NCBI GenBank assembly: GCA_003342815.1
Contig: PTEX01000094.1
Coordinates: forward strand, 1,871,745-1,935,744
Reading direction: 5' to 3'
DNA: 64,000 nt
From: Eudromia elegans
Lineage: Eukaryota; Chordata; Aves; Tinamiformes; Tinamidae
A model generated the notes under the pieces. That model saw nothing but the letters and a program-made list of their open reading frames with translations, had not been told where the DNA came from and ran no database searches. Position numbers and translations under genes: made by a program. How positions within the stretch are numbered: position 1 is the first letter of the stretch; the number at the start of each line of letters is the position of its first letter. Shown in pieces: positions 25,796 to 36,500 of this stretch.

Positions 25796-28139
25796 GGCAC
25801 GGATAGAACATAGTAATAACTGGGTTCTGAGAGCACAGAATGAAGCCTGAATTTCCCAGCTTTACTTGATGGAGTAATAAGAAGGGAAACTGAAACGGGT
25901 TAAGCCCTTTAAGGAGTTTAACCAGAGCTTCTGTCAGCTCCAGTCGGAGTTTAGAGAAATTCAGTGCTCTTCTCTTAGGCTTGTGATGTCATCATTAATT
26001 TTTATTAGCTGAGGTATTAGGAAGATGACCAATACCTGTGATTCCTTTGGGGCAGTGGTAAATGAATCTCCAGATTCACTGTGATGTTACTGGCTGATAC
26101 TGGTATTTGCAGGTAACGCAGCATCAGAAACAAAAAAAAAAAAAGTTTTTCTTCTCTAGCACTAGCAGCCTATGATAGTTGTGGAAGTTGAAATGTTAAT
26201 TTTCAAAAATTAGAGAAAAAGTTGGTGATATCACACTGAACAAGGTAGATGTCTCAACTGTTGTTTTGTATATTTAATCTTTTTTCACAATTAGACATAG
26301 GCACTTCTAAATTGTTGTCTAGATGGTCACAGCAAGGATGGTCTCTCAAAGTCAGCAGAGGGGGATGATGCAGTCGCTTTGGCTCAGCCCAGCGTCCTGG
26401 CTAGTGGAAAATGGGCTTGTACTTAACTCTGTGGGCAGGCCTCACCTGAGAGCTGCCAGGGCTCAATTTCCTATCTCCACAAATGGGAAATTCTTCATCT
26501 AATGATGATTTTTTTAAAGTAAAAATTATAAAGAAAAGATTGGGATAATTAATGTTGCCCCTGTAGCCCCTTCCTGATTTTCCAGGATGATTTTTGTATC
26601 AGACTGCACTTAAAAGGCAACCATCAAAGTTTAATTTTTAATATATTCTCTCTTATTTATAACAGTGTGTTTTGTTTTAGGAGAATGGATTTTGCTTTTT
26701 AAAAGCAAAAGAAACACACTGTTTTTACTTGCTTATAAGAAAATCCCTATTATGTTGCTTTCTCATCATCTGCGTGCAAATTCTAGGGAAATAGTTCTGC
26801 ATGTTGTTTCTTCTACTTTTGATTTAACATTGAGGCTTTTTTTAAAAATAAACATTAATAAACATTTTAAATAAACATTTTTAACATAATTTTAACATTA
26901 ACATGTATCTCATTACAGATAATCTCCTACTTGCCTTAACCACTGAGCTTGATGGGTAGATGAGCACATCCTACTCTTAGGCTTATTTAAAATAAAAGCA
27001 AACAAAATACAGCTACATAAAGTCTGAGACATGCATTTTATTAGCACAAGTAAACTGTGTGGAAGACAAAATGTAGGTTATTGTATGTCCGTGTAATATA
27101 TTTTTACGTACATATTCATCAGAGGAACATAACCCATTTAGGTAGGTGTAGGTGGTGGCTCTTGCTTTCCCAGGAGAGTGCCAAGGTATGGCCTTCTTAG
27201 CTTGGAAATCTTGCAGAAAATTGGGGATCAAGAATAGAACAGATCTCCTGAAGCCAAACACATATTGCAAAGACATGTCAAAATCCTCCTACAAATTGTG
27301 CATGAACAGTCAGGTTGGTGTAGTTTGCAGCTGAGGTCACATCATGGTCACAAACGCTTACTGTAGAGTTAATAGATCCAAAAGGCAGAGGGATGGGTGC
27401 TGTTCTTCTCTTTGCTATCCTATAAATAGGGGGCTGTTCAGCCAGAACTGTGGCAGCTTACCCAGTGGGAAGATGATAACAGAGATGTTTGTCTTCTATA
27501 CCTGCCCTTTTGCCTTTTTCCATATAATTATCTGCTATTCACAGCCAGCTCTCTTGTACTACGTATTTTTTTCTTCCATTTGATGCATACATATTTGCTC
27601 TTCCCCCAAATTACATTAATGGGGAAGAGAATGAGATCAGGGTGCTATTTGCATGGGCCTGTGTGGTTTGTGTGCACTACCACACATAAAAATAAGCTTC
27701 TATTTTGACAGTGCTGCAGTTTAAAAAGCTTGGGGCAAAGTCTTTCCCCTTCCCCTTCCTGCTCACATACATTTATAATGCAGTCCAGCTACGTGCTGTT
27801 CATTTGGTGCTGAACTGAAAGACCAGGCATATCCCGGCACATAATAACACTCCCAAATGGTTTTTGTTTTGTTTTGACAGCACTTACAGTTACATATAAA
27901 GTCTATGTAAGACACTCTCTGTCCCCTCCTCCCTCAAAAGGCCATAAAATAAAAAGGAAGAAATTGTAATTTTAAATCTGCGCATGTCCCAGCTCCTCTG
28001 CTGTCTCCAGATAGTCTGACTTCACCTACCACAGGAAAAATAGGCTGTACATTTGTAATAGGATTAAGTAGTATAAACCTGGAAGCAGAAATGTGATTAA
28101 TACAGAGTATTTCCAAAGCCTGCAGTGGTTATATTGCTA

Positions 28140-28420
28140 TGCTGAGAAAACTAGAATGTTTATTAGGAGCATTTGCAATATGTATCTTTTTCTCCCTTTA
28201 AGTTATTTATAACTGTTGCCGCCTTTCAGGCCTACAGGAGATAATTATTAAATTAACACTGCAGCATAATCAATGTCACTAGACTATACAATCCTGAGAT
28301 GGCAAGAATTATGATAAGCCTTATATTAAGCTCTGGAGAGCTTTGTAAATGTGCAGCTTGCAGTACCACATTTTTATTAGCATTTCCATTACAAAGATGT
28401 TATTGGAAGCATAAAGTTAA
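28140..28420. promoter_or_regulatory. Possible conserved non-coding element
   Basis: A CpG-poor stretch, free of simple repeats, with homeodomain-type cores (ATAATTATTAAATTAA, TTTTTATTAG) and mixed, information-rich composition. It has no coding frame. The call rests on appearance alone; conservation cannot be measured here. Confidence 0.25.
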
Positions 28421-29723
28421 TGTTCTGTAACAAGAAAACAGCAATTATACAGTACTAAATACAGAACTCCACATTAAACACAGCCCATAAAAACAAAATT
28501 ATATACAGTTGCTCCAAATAGATACTATGGAGAAAAACAGGCATTTACAACAAAACAGTAACTTTTTTTCCTAAGCATAGATCTAGTTGCAAAACAATCT
28601 CCTATAATTTCCAAGTGCTAAACTGCTCTAAATTTTTAAGGCTTCCAGAAATGCCTATCATCAGCTTGAGCTGCTTTCCCTATCTAATTAATTGGAAAAA
28701 TAAAGATGAAAAACATTCAATAACCTCTTTGAAAATTCCTTTGAATCCCACGTAGCAGTGGCCTCCCTTGAGCCACTCAGACTGCAGGAACAGGGTAAAG
28801 GGCGATACTGTTCACTAAAGGGTGAAGGGGAAGGGTCATTCATCATAAGCAATTTTTTTTGTTGTTCTTGCTGCTTACCATATGATTTGAGGTTTTTCTC
28901 TGGAGGAAACCATTTTTTTTCCACAGATTTATTTTTTAACAGAAAATTATATACCTTCTATACCCTAAATTATATACATAAAATAGTTTGAGAATGTGCT
29001 GCTTTATGTCTTGAGAATCCATCTTAAAGGGGCACTACCGAATATCTTTAGCTGTAACTAACTCCAGCTACAGTTTTTCTCCTTTGCCAAATCCAGGAAG
29101 AATTTAATGCCTCTTTGGGATCTCTGTAGTCCTGTAATTTTGCAATCTCAAAATATGCTAGAACCAGAAAATTGTGAGTTTGAACACAGTGAAAAAATAA
29201 TGAAAAGAACATGATGTAAGGAACAAAAAAGTTTAGTCAATACTTTTAATATAAAAAATAAATATAGAGATTAAATGTGCTGTGAGCAATAAAATGAATA
29301 ATGTTTAATTATATTATAGATTCCACTCTGCAAGGTTAATGATTTGCACTTTTAGAGGAAATCTTCTAAAGAAGCATAAAATTTGGGGGTGGGAATGCAG
29401 GAAGGCCCTTATTTTTGCAAAGTGCTTGTGGAAACAATGGGAAAATAAAGCATTGAAGTATAAGGTGAAGATTCCCCAAATTCTCATGCTCAATTTAAGA
29501 ATCTAGGATGAAGGTTTTTAAAAATAATTCTGTATTTTAAAGTACAGATTCTAATAGTTTCCGTTATAGAAATACATGACACTTATTTCTGTTATCATAA
29601 TAAGACACTGAGAAGAATGCCTATCTTTTTTTCTTCTTCCAGGAGAAGTGTTATTCCTTTCCAAAAAATGTCAGGCTTTTTTCTCAGAAGTTTGCAGCTT
29701 TTGCAACAAATGAGGCAGAAGTC

Positions 29724-29741
29724 TTTTTTTTTTTTTTTTTT
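29724..29741. repeat. Poly-T tract
   Basis: Eighteen consecutive T in otherwise unremarkable intergenic sequence. Confidence 0.9.
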
Positions 29742-30933
29742 CACAACCACTCGCTTTTCTATATAGCCCTAATTCATATCTGGATCAGGTCCATCAGTAA
29801 CACTAAATGAGTCAGAAATTCTGCATAAAGGCAATATATGATTGTGGTCTTAATGACTCCTAGAAACGGCTTATATGCAGAAAGGAGTGGAAGTAAAAGC
29901 TGTGCAAGGCAATATTAATTCTAACTTTTTATTGGAGTCAGATCTTTAATTTTGTGGGTCCACTCTGTTGGACACCAAAGCAAGCTGCATTCTGGTTTTA
30001 CGTAAGCAAGTGGAAACACTTTTCCAGGAACGTGCTTTCCTGTTTCCTGTGAATAAAGCCAAGCCCTGTACCTGGCAAAGGGAAGACTCTCTATCTGCTG
30101 TGGTCTGGGTGAAGGCAGCTGCTCCCTCTGTAAAATGCAGGTGCAGAAGCCGCCTGAAGCCCGACTCGGTACTTACTTTGCTGGGTCTGTAGCACTCCTT
30201 TACAGTCTGTAGCACTCCTTTTTCTTTCCTGTCTCTTGAGTTTAGAAGAGTGGGGTAAGGGAAACATAAAGGGAAATCAACCGGTACGGGCTAGATACGG
30301 AGCCTACAGCAAGGAACCATTGAGTGTACTGAAGGGCAGGACTGGCAGCTCTGTTTGACAATGGTGTGAGCAGGAGTGCAGTTTAGTAAATAAGGCAAAC
30401 AGGAAAGAACGAGATGAGGTGAATAAACAGGGCTGCATTCCTTCATGGGGTGATGGGAGCAGGGAGTAGAGACCATCCTGCCCTGAGGAGCTTGAATCAG
30501 GGTTCATAATTGCTGATTACTCTTCTGATTCCAGAAGAGGTTAATGAAACTCACATGTCCACAGGCATCTTTATTGTCCATTTTGAAGGGCCATCTACAG
30601 TTGATGCTGGTTGTACTGCTGGGATCAGTTTTTGTGTGTGGTGAATCTGCAGTCATTGTGGTGATTTTTTTTTTTTAGTAACATGGTACATATTGGAATT
30701 TCTGGAAGAGCTCAAGTGTACTTTTGTTAAAGGTAGGAAAACAGTGGTTGGGAGTTGCACTTTTGTTTGCTTTAATTAAGGATGAGTGCTATTAATAAGA
30801 GACTACAGCACTTATATCCTTTCTGCTTTTCCCTTGACCTCCAACAATCATAAATCCAGACCACTTTGACTAGCCCTAACACCAGAACTCAGAGATACTC
30901 GCTCTGATTTTTACTTTCCCCTTCCATCTTCTT

Positions 30934-30961
30934 TTATATATATATATATTATATATATATA
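30934..30961. repeat. (TA)n microsatellite
   Basis: Two runs of TA separated by a TT phase slip. Confidence 0.9.
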
Positions 30962-32439
30962 GTGCTTCTGTTAGTGCTGCCTTTTACTTGGGGTTATGAT
31001 AGTACATGGAGAACTTAATCAATGACAAACCTTATGTAATATAGATGCCCAAGCAGTAGCTTTAGGACATAAACTTTTCTTGTGGAAAAAATCACCAGTT
31101 GCTGTAGGGAAGATGGCCCAGTGACTCAAGAACCAAAGTTCTTTCTGTTCCAAAGTAAAGATGAAGAATACTTAGACCCTCTTTTTAGAGCACAGCGTTT
31201 CTTGTCCTGGGAGGTAAGTGCTTGAGCATGCAAGTGCTTTGATCTTTGTTTCTAGTAGAAAACACTGTCCAGTAGTCCTTTCCTTCTCTCCTGACATGTT
31301 TTTGGATCTCTAACACAGCTGGTAAACATGTTTCTGTATTATCCTTTTCTACAGAAGTCACACTGAGCGAGGGGTATATTTTAGGATGAACACTTGCAGG
31401 GTACAGCTTCTCAGTCTTCATCCATTTTTGTTAGAGCTGAGGTCTGTCTGGCTCTGGCCCTGCCCCTCTTGGCAGCAGCACTACTCTGTCCTTGGACGTC
31501 CATGTCTGTAGCAACTAACATAGCACAGTAAGATATTAGTAATGCTGCAAGCAGTGCAACAGTATGAGGCCAGATAGGAGAACTGACTTATTTTACACAA
31601 AACCGATTCACTTCCTCACTCATAAGCACTATACTCTAAGCACCCAGGTAGTAAAACCTGAATTACTGTGGTGACATAGAGACTGAGAAACACATGAGGC
31701 TCCTCATGTCTCCTGGGCTTTCCTTGATTGGAAAACTTGCTGTTGTTTGGATGTGCCTTTTGTTTAAGAGTTGATGGTGATTTTGATCTTTTACTTCCTC
31801 TTGTCTACCCCTCTGAGTCACTTGGCAACCCTGATTTACTCCCTTTTGCCTTTTTGGGGGTGTTGTCTCCCATCGGAAACACTGAGTTCTTCATTCATGA
31901 GAATGAATTCTTCATTCTTACATAATGGAGGGAATAAAATTTTAAAGTTGTGTGTTCAGATAAACAGCATAAAGAAATAGATAAATATTATAATTCTTCA
32001 AATACCTAACGAAGGTTAGAAACAGAGAATACAAAAGGGCCGTCAAAATTGTGAACAGTCCCTAGCACATCTGAGATGTGGCGGGTAGGGTGCTCCAGAG
32101 GGCACTAGCATTGCCCTTACAGACAGGGCTTGTTAGTGGAAGTGAGCATGAAACGCCCAAGAGGGTGGCAGAGATGACTCAGTGCTGGAATTGTGAATCC
32201 AATTCCAGGCACGGGGGCTTTTCTTTTAGAAGTGGATTTTACATCAGATAGTTGTTTTCTAGATGCTGGGAGGAAAAATGGCCTACAATTTTATGTGTCA
32301 AAACACTCATTAAAAGCTCCTTTGTTAAACTAAGATATATACAAATTTGTGGTATTTGCCTGCAAATGGCTTTTTACTCCCTATGATGGAATATAGGCTG
32401 TGATATTTAAAGTATTTTAAAAAGTGTCTTCTCAGTAAA

Positions 32440-32740
32440 TGAAATATGTATGCACCATTGATCTTATGACAAGAAATTATTTAGGTTTATTATTGTAGTT
32501 AATACTGAAATGAATTCTTGTTTTCACAAGTTTTGCTCTTTACGCTTAATTGAATATATTCACTTGCAGTCTGGCAGGCAATTCAGATAATTTAATGCCA
32601 TTAATGTCTAGGCAGGATAATGCCATTCCCATGCAGCCATTCACTCCAACATTAACTATGGTGACAAACCATACAATCCTGTATTAAATTCATTAATATC
32701 AAATGAATTCAATGTTTAAGATGACTAAGAGTGGGAATGA
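32440..32740. promoter_or_regulatory. Possible conserved non-coding element
   Basis: A CpG-poor block with repeated TAAT/ATTA cores (AATTTAATGCCATTAATG, TTCATTAATATC), near-palindromic word pairs (AATGCCATTAATG and ATAATGCCATTCC) and no repeats or frames. It lies only 0.3 kb before the ZFAT CpG island, so it could be a proximal enhancer. The call is by appearance only. Confidence 0.25.
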
Positions 32741-33137
32741 TAGCAAATGATAAAACTGATATTCAGTGAGGGTTAGTGTGGAAACAAATGGAAAAACAAC
32801 AACACAAAAAAGGACACCACGAAGAAGTGGGTGTTTATGGATAGTAGTTGCATCGTCGGAGTATCTCTATTCGGGCTCTTATTGAGAATAAGCCAAAAGT
32901 AATTTAACGCTTGAATCCAGAGCTTGAATTTGAATCTCACACTTACTGCATGTGGTTCACAAACATGGCTCTCTCCGGGCACGCAAAAACCCTCAGACCT
33001 GAACGAATGCACTAAAGAAACAAGGCTAACCGCCTGAGCTGCGTTTAAAACACCGCTCCGCAGCCACGAAGCCCAAACGCTTTAAACGCTCGGTGTTTCC
33101 CCTCTCGCCTCCACCATTTACCTCACGCGGAGCCGCC

Positions 33138-33147
33138 GCGCAGGCGC
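33138..33147 (+). promoter_or_regulatory. NRF1-like site
   Basis: GCGCAGGCGC is one base from the palindromic NRF1 consensus GCGCATGCGC, a common element of CpG-island promoters. Binding is inferred. Confidence 0.4.
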
Positions 33148-33150
33148 CTC

Positions 33151-33174
33151 CCAACGGTCGCGCTCGGCCGTTGG
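33151..33174. promoter_or_regulatory. Inverted pair of MYB-like sites
   Basis: CCAACGG (33151-33157) and CCGTTGG (33168-33174) form a perfect 7-bp inverted repeat around a 10-bp spacer. Each arm holds the MYB core AACGG. Outer bases (GGCGCC... and ...GCGCC) extend the symmetry. It could bind factors as a pair or simply be a G/C palindrome. Confidence 0.35.
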
Positions 33175-33286
33175 GCGCCCCGCCCTCTCCCCCTACCCGT
33201 CGTTGAGGAAGAAGCCGCCGTGTCGGACGCGGCAGATTCGCCATAATCCCTCGACCGTCTCGCCTTACCCTAATCCATTAAAATTA

Positions 33287-33295
33287 TATATAAAA
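33287..33295 (+). promoter_or_regulatory. TATA-like element inside the CpG island
   Basis: TATATAAAA matches the TATA consensus and sits inside a 41-bp block made only of A and T (33277-33317). If used, transcription would start near 33318-33328 and leave a 5' untranslated region of about 170 nt. CpG-island promoters usually lack a TATA box, so this may only be a low-complexity A/T insertion. Confidence 0.25.
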
Positions 33296-33370
33296 TATAT
33301 ATTTTTTTAAAAAAAAAGGAGGTGTAGGACGCGAGGGCGCAGTGTGTTACGCTCGAGGCGGGGCGCGCTG

Positions 33371-33378
33371 GCGCCAAA
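33371..33378 (-). promoter_or_regulatory. E2F-like site
   Basis: GCGCCAAA, read on the minus strand as TTTGGCGC, is a full match to the E2F consensus TTTSGCGC. It lies 117 bp before the ZFAT start codon. This fits a gene active in proliferating lymphoid and haematopoietic cells, but binding is inferred. Confidence 0.4.
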
Positions 33379-33494
33379 GGGATTTTGCTTTTTTTAATAT
33401 ATACATAACTTTTTAAAAAATTTTATTTTTCAACCTCAACGCTTGGCGCTGTCGCCCAGTTGCGCCACCGCGCGCCCCGCTCGCCGCCGCGGCG

Positions 33495-33513
33495 ATGGAA
33501 CCTGCGGCCGCAG
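33495..33513 (+). CDS. ZFAT: ZFAT coding exon 1
   Basis: A 19-nt coding stretch, MEPAAA plus the first base of Gly7, ending in the donor CAG|GTGAGG. The start codon has G at -3 and G at +4, is the first ATG after an in-frame stop at 33414-33416, and splices in phase 1 to exon 2. The result MEPAAAGVNSIF is the same length as the human start METRAAENTAIF before the first finger, which supports this exon despite its small size. The 5' untranslated part of the exon is not delimited. Confidence 0.85.
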
Positions 33514-36500
33514 GTGAGGCTGGAAACAGCGGAGGGGGGAAGGGGGAGACCGGCAGCGCGCGCAGGGATCCGCTCGCGGAGGCCAAGCGGCGGCGGCGGC
33601 GGAAGTAGTTCCGGCTGCGCGTGTCGTGACGCGGCTTCCGAGCGACAAGTAGTTCCCGGCGGGGCGGGATCTGCAAGGGGGGCTCAGCCCTCCAGTGTGG
33701 TCCGTGACACTTGCCGAGAGGTGGGAATGGCTCCATAGGACTTAATTACCCGTTAATTACCCTCCGAGGGTCCCCTGATAGCGAGACTGTCGGGTCGTCC
33801 GCGCCGTCCCGAGAATCTAAATAAATAAAAAATATAGTTTGTGTAAACACATTAGCCTTAATAAAAATAACGTATGGTTATTTTTGGCGATTGAATGCAG
33901 AAAAGTCCCGGGCGGCCGATGTGTCTGGTGTTGGGACAGCCGAGCTCTGTGTCAGGCCGCGGAAGTGTCACTTTTAGGTGCCTTAAAAATAATAAAAATA
34001 AAACCACGCAGGGTTTCAGAGCCGATCCGGGCGCTGGTGATCGATGGCAGCTCTTGTGTTCCTAGTTAGTTGTTACGAGGGTCCAAATGTTGTCAGGGCC
34101 TCTTGTCGTGTAGTTTAGAGCATTCAGTCTCGGAGACTCCTGCAGCGCAGCGTGTAGCCACAGGAGGGCGCGCTTGCAGCACGTAAAAGACTTAAATCTC
34201 TTCTAAAAACATACCCTGTTACTACAGAATATAGACGTATTGAACGTGTAGTTTCCTGAAGTTGAAAAAAAGCCCTGTTTCCATCGATATTTATATACTG
34301 ATCTATTTTGGATGTAGTCATACGTAGTGCAATAATGGGAGTTCATAAAACAAAGTTGTAGTAATAGCAATTAACAATCTTGTGCTAAAAAGTGGCTCTT
34401 CTAACAGAGGTAAATTGATTATTATGAAATTCCATGGATTAGCTAATCTGCATATTTTGTCATGTGTTTCATTTGAAATCATTTATGGAGAATACTTTGT
34501 GATATACACACACACACATATATATTTTATATATATACACACACATATATAAAAATATACACACACGCACATATATATGTATATTTATATGTATATTTTT
34601 TCCAGGTAATTGAAAACCTTTAGGCAGTGCTTCATTTTGCAGAACTTGATGTGACTACTGTAAGCAGCAGTTTTACAAGTAGCCTGTGTAAAAGCTTTAC
34701 CAAATCTTGGCCCCACTTTACCTTGTCCACCGTCTACAGTGTAAGTAACGGTGGGATGTCACAGGATAAAAGATTTTTAAAGTGAATTTTTAAGGCTAAA
34801 CAGAAGGAGACAGTTTGACGTGTTCCGTGTCCCATTGGGCCGCAACAGGTGTCCAAGGAAAAGCTTGAGGGCAGGGCACGGATGCAGGGATGCAGCCTGG
34901 AAGCTGCTGGGCCTGGGCTGAGCCCATGCTCGGCTCTTTTTTTAAATTACTTTTTGATTCCTAAAAGCATCTATATTGACTGGTCACTGTGATTTGCTTT
35001 CATTTGTCACAATTTGCAATATTTTTTTGTATTTCTTGTTTGGCAGAACGTTGACTTTAGGAAGATATTTTCCTCTGTAAAACTTCCCTGCTTCCTTTTC
35101 AAGCTATTTAGCTCTGCTTTTATTATTATTATTTTCCCTGGGCGTTTCTAAAATCTTCTTCATAGATTAGCATCAAATATGAGGCTTTTAGTCTTCATGC
35201 TGCTCTCAAGAATTCAGCTCCTTGTAATGTTTTTAGCCCTCTGCCCCCCACTTTTAATCTTTATTCAGTTCAATTGTTGAAATTAAACACAAAATATTTG
35301 ACTTTTTATTACTCTTGTAAAAGATTTCTGAGTACCTGTTTAATCCTGGGTACAGCAGAGTGCTTCTCTAGTAGTATCACCTTGAATGAGGGCCCTATAT
35401 TTTCCTCTGGAAAAGGTCAGGAACTCTTTCTCCTCACATTTCCTCATGGGTTGTTCGTGATGGTTGTTCAGACCCCTTAATGGAGTCTGAATGTTTGATC
35501 TCAGCTTCCTGTCCTGACCTGAAATTTGGCCAGTCTACCTGAGGGTAAATGAAGCCCCTGTGATTGTTACTGCTTCTCTCCTTGTAACCTCTTCTGCTTT
35601 GCCAGCCTCTTGCAGTCACTCTGACCGTAGTGCTCAGCCAGCTGATACTGCAGGCCTGACTTTTCTAAACTTCTAAACTGACTTTTCTGATGTGCTTTTC
35701 TAAACCATGCCAGTTTTCAGTCCTTAGAGCTTTTGTTACTGGAGGCAACCTGATAAGCAGGTTTCTAAACTTCCTTTCACAACAGCATCACTTTACAAGC
35801 AGCACAGCCTACATCCTTTCTTGTACACTTTGTGTTTTGATGTTCTGGTGCTCTGCTGGTGTTACGCCTTCAACCTACTTTCTGAAAAATATGTCAAAAT
35901 CTGTGTTCACAGCTAGGCATGAATGGTTCTGCCCTAGAATTGGGTTCTTGCATTAGTGCACAGCATGTAGGTGCTTCATTTAAAGCAAAGAAACAGAAAG
36001 GAAAACCAGCAACATATTCCAGCTCTCCTTTTCTGTTTTCCATTCGAGTTCTGCTTTTAGTGATCATCTGAAAGGAGCCGTCAGCCTTTTACCATTGCAA
36101 AGGGAGGCACCTTCATCTTTGTGCCTTTATGCTCTTGTCCTCTACCCTTCAATCTTAATGGTTTTTCTGTGATCTTAAATTTTGGCTTAGATGAAGCCAG
36201 TTTATCCTCTCAGGTTTTGTTTGGTTTGGTTTTATTTCCTCAGCTTGCAATGTTCCTTTAGGCATGTGGCAAAGTACCAATTTGTTCTGCTGACCACAGC
36301 ACTATTGTGAGTTCTTGCCTCAACTGGTTAACAGTAGCTTAAACAGAGCTTGTGGATATTTTGATCTTAAATCGTCATTTTTAGTCATAAAACATAAGAA
36401 TCCATAGTGGCATTTTATCTTGTGAACTTTTGGTTTTGTTAGAAAGTATTGGAGAGTTATGATGAGATCTGATTTCCATAAACCCATATTGATTTTAGTA

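Larger units (their letters stand above)
23807..33044. other. Intergenic sequence upstream of the ZFAT promoter
   Basis: No protein gene is seen; frames are short. It holds poly-A and poly-T tracts, an AT microsatellite, and two CpG-poor blocks (about 28140-28420 and 32440-32740) whose look suggests conserved regulatory DNA. Composition switches abruptly to CpG-rich at about 33045. Confidence 0.6.
33045..33780 (+). promoter_or_regulatory. ZFAT: CpG-island promoter of ZFAT
   Basis: CpG density rises sharply here against a CpG-depleted background, and the island contains the first coding exon (33495-33513). Motifs seen are GCGCAGGCGC (NRF1-like), paired CAACGG/CCGTTG (MYB-like), GCGCCAAA (reverse of the E2F consensus TTTGGCGC), and CGGAAGT and TTCCGG (ETS/GABPA) after exon 1. 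Two A/T-only or nearly A/T-only blocks of about 40 bp interrupt it. The start site cannot be fixed; it should lie between about 33100 and 33480. The island could also start a divergent transcript. Confidence 0.85.

Noticed and set aside
33460-33738. A 92-codon plus-strand frame across the ZFAT exon 1 region.
   Set aside because: It is out of frame with the ZFAT start and arises from stop-poor G+C-rich island sequence.
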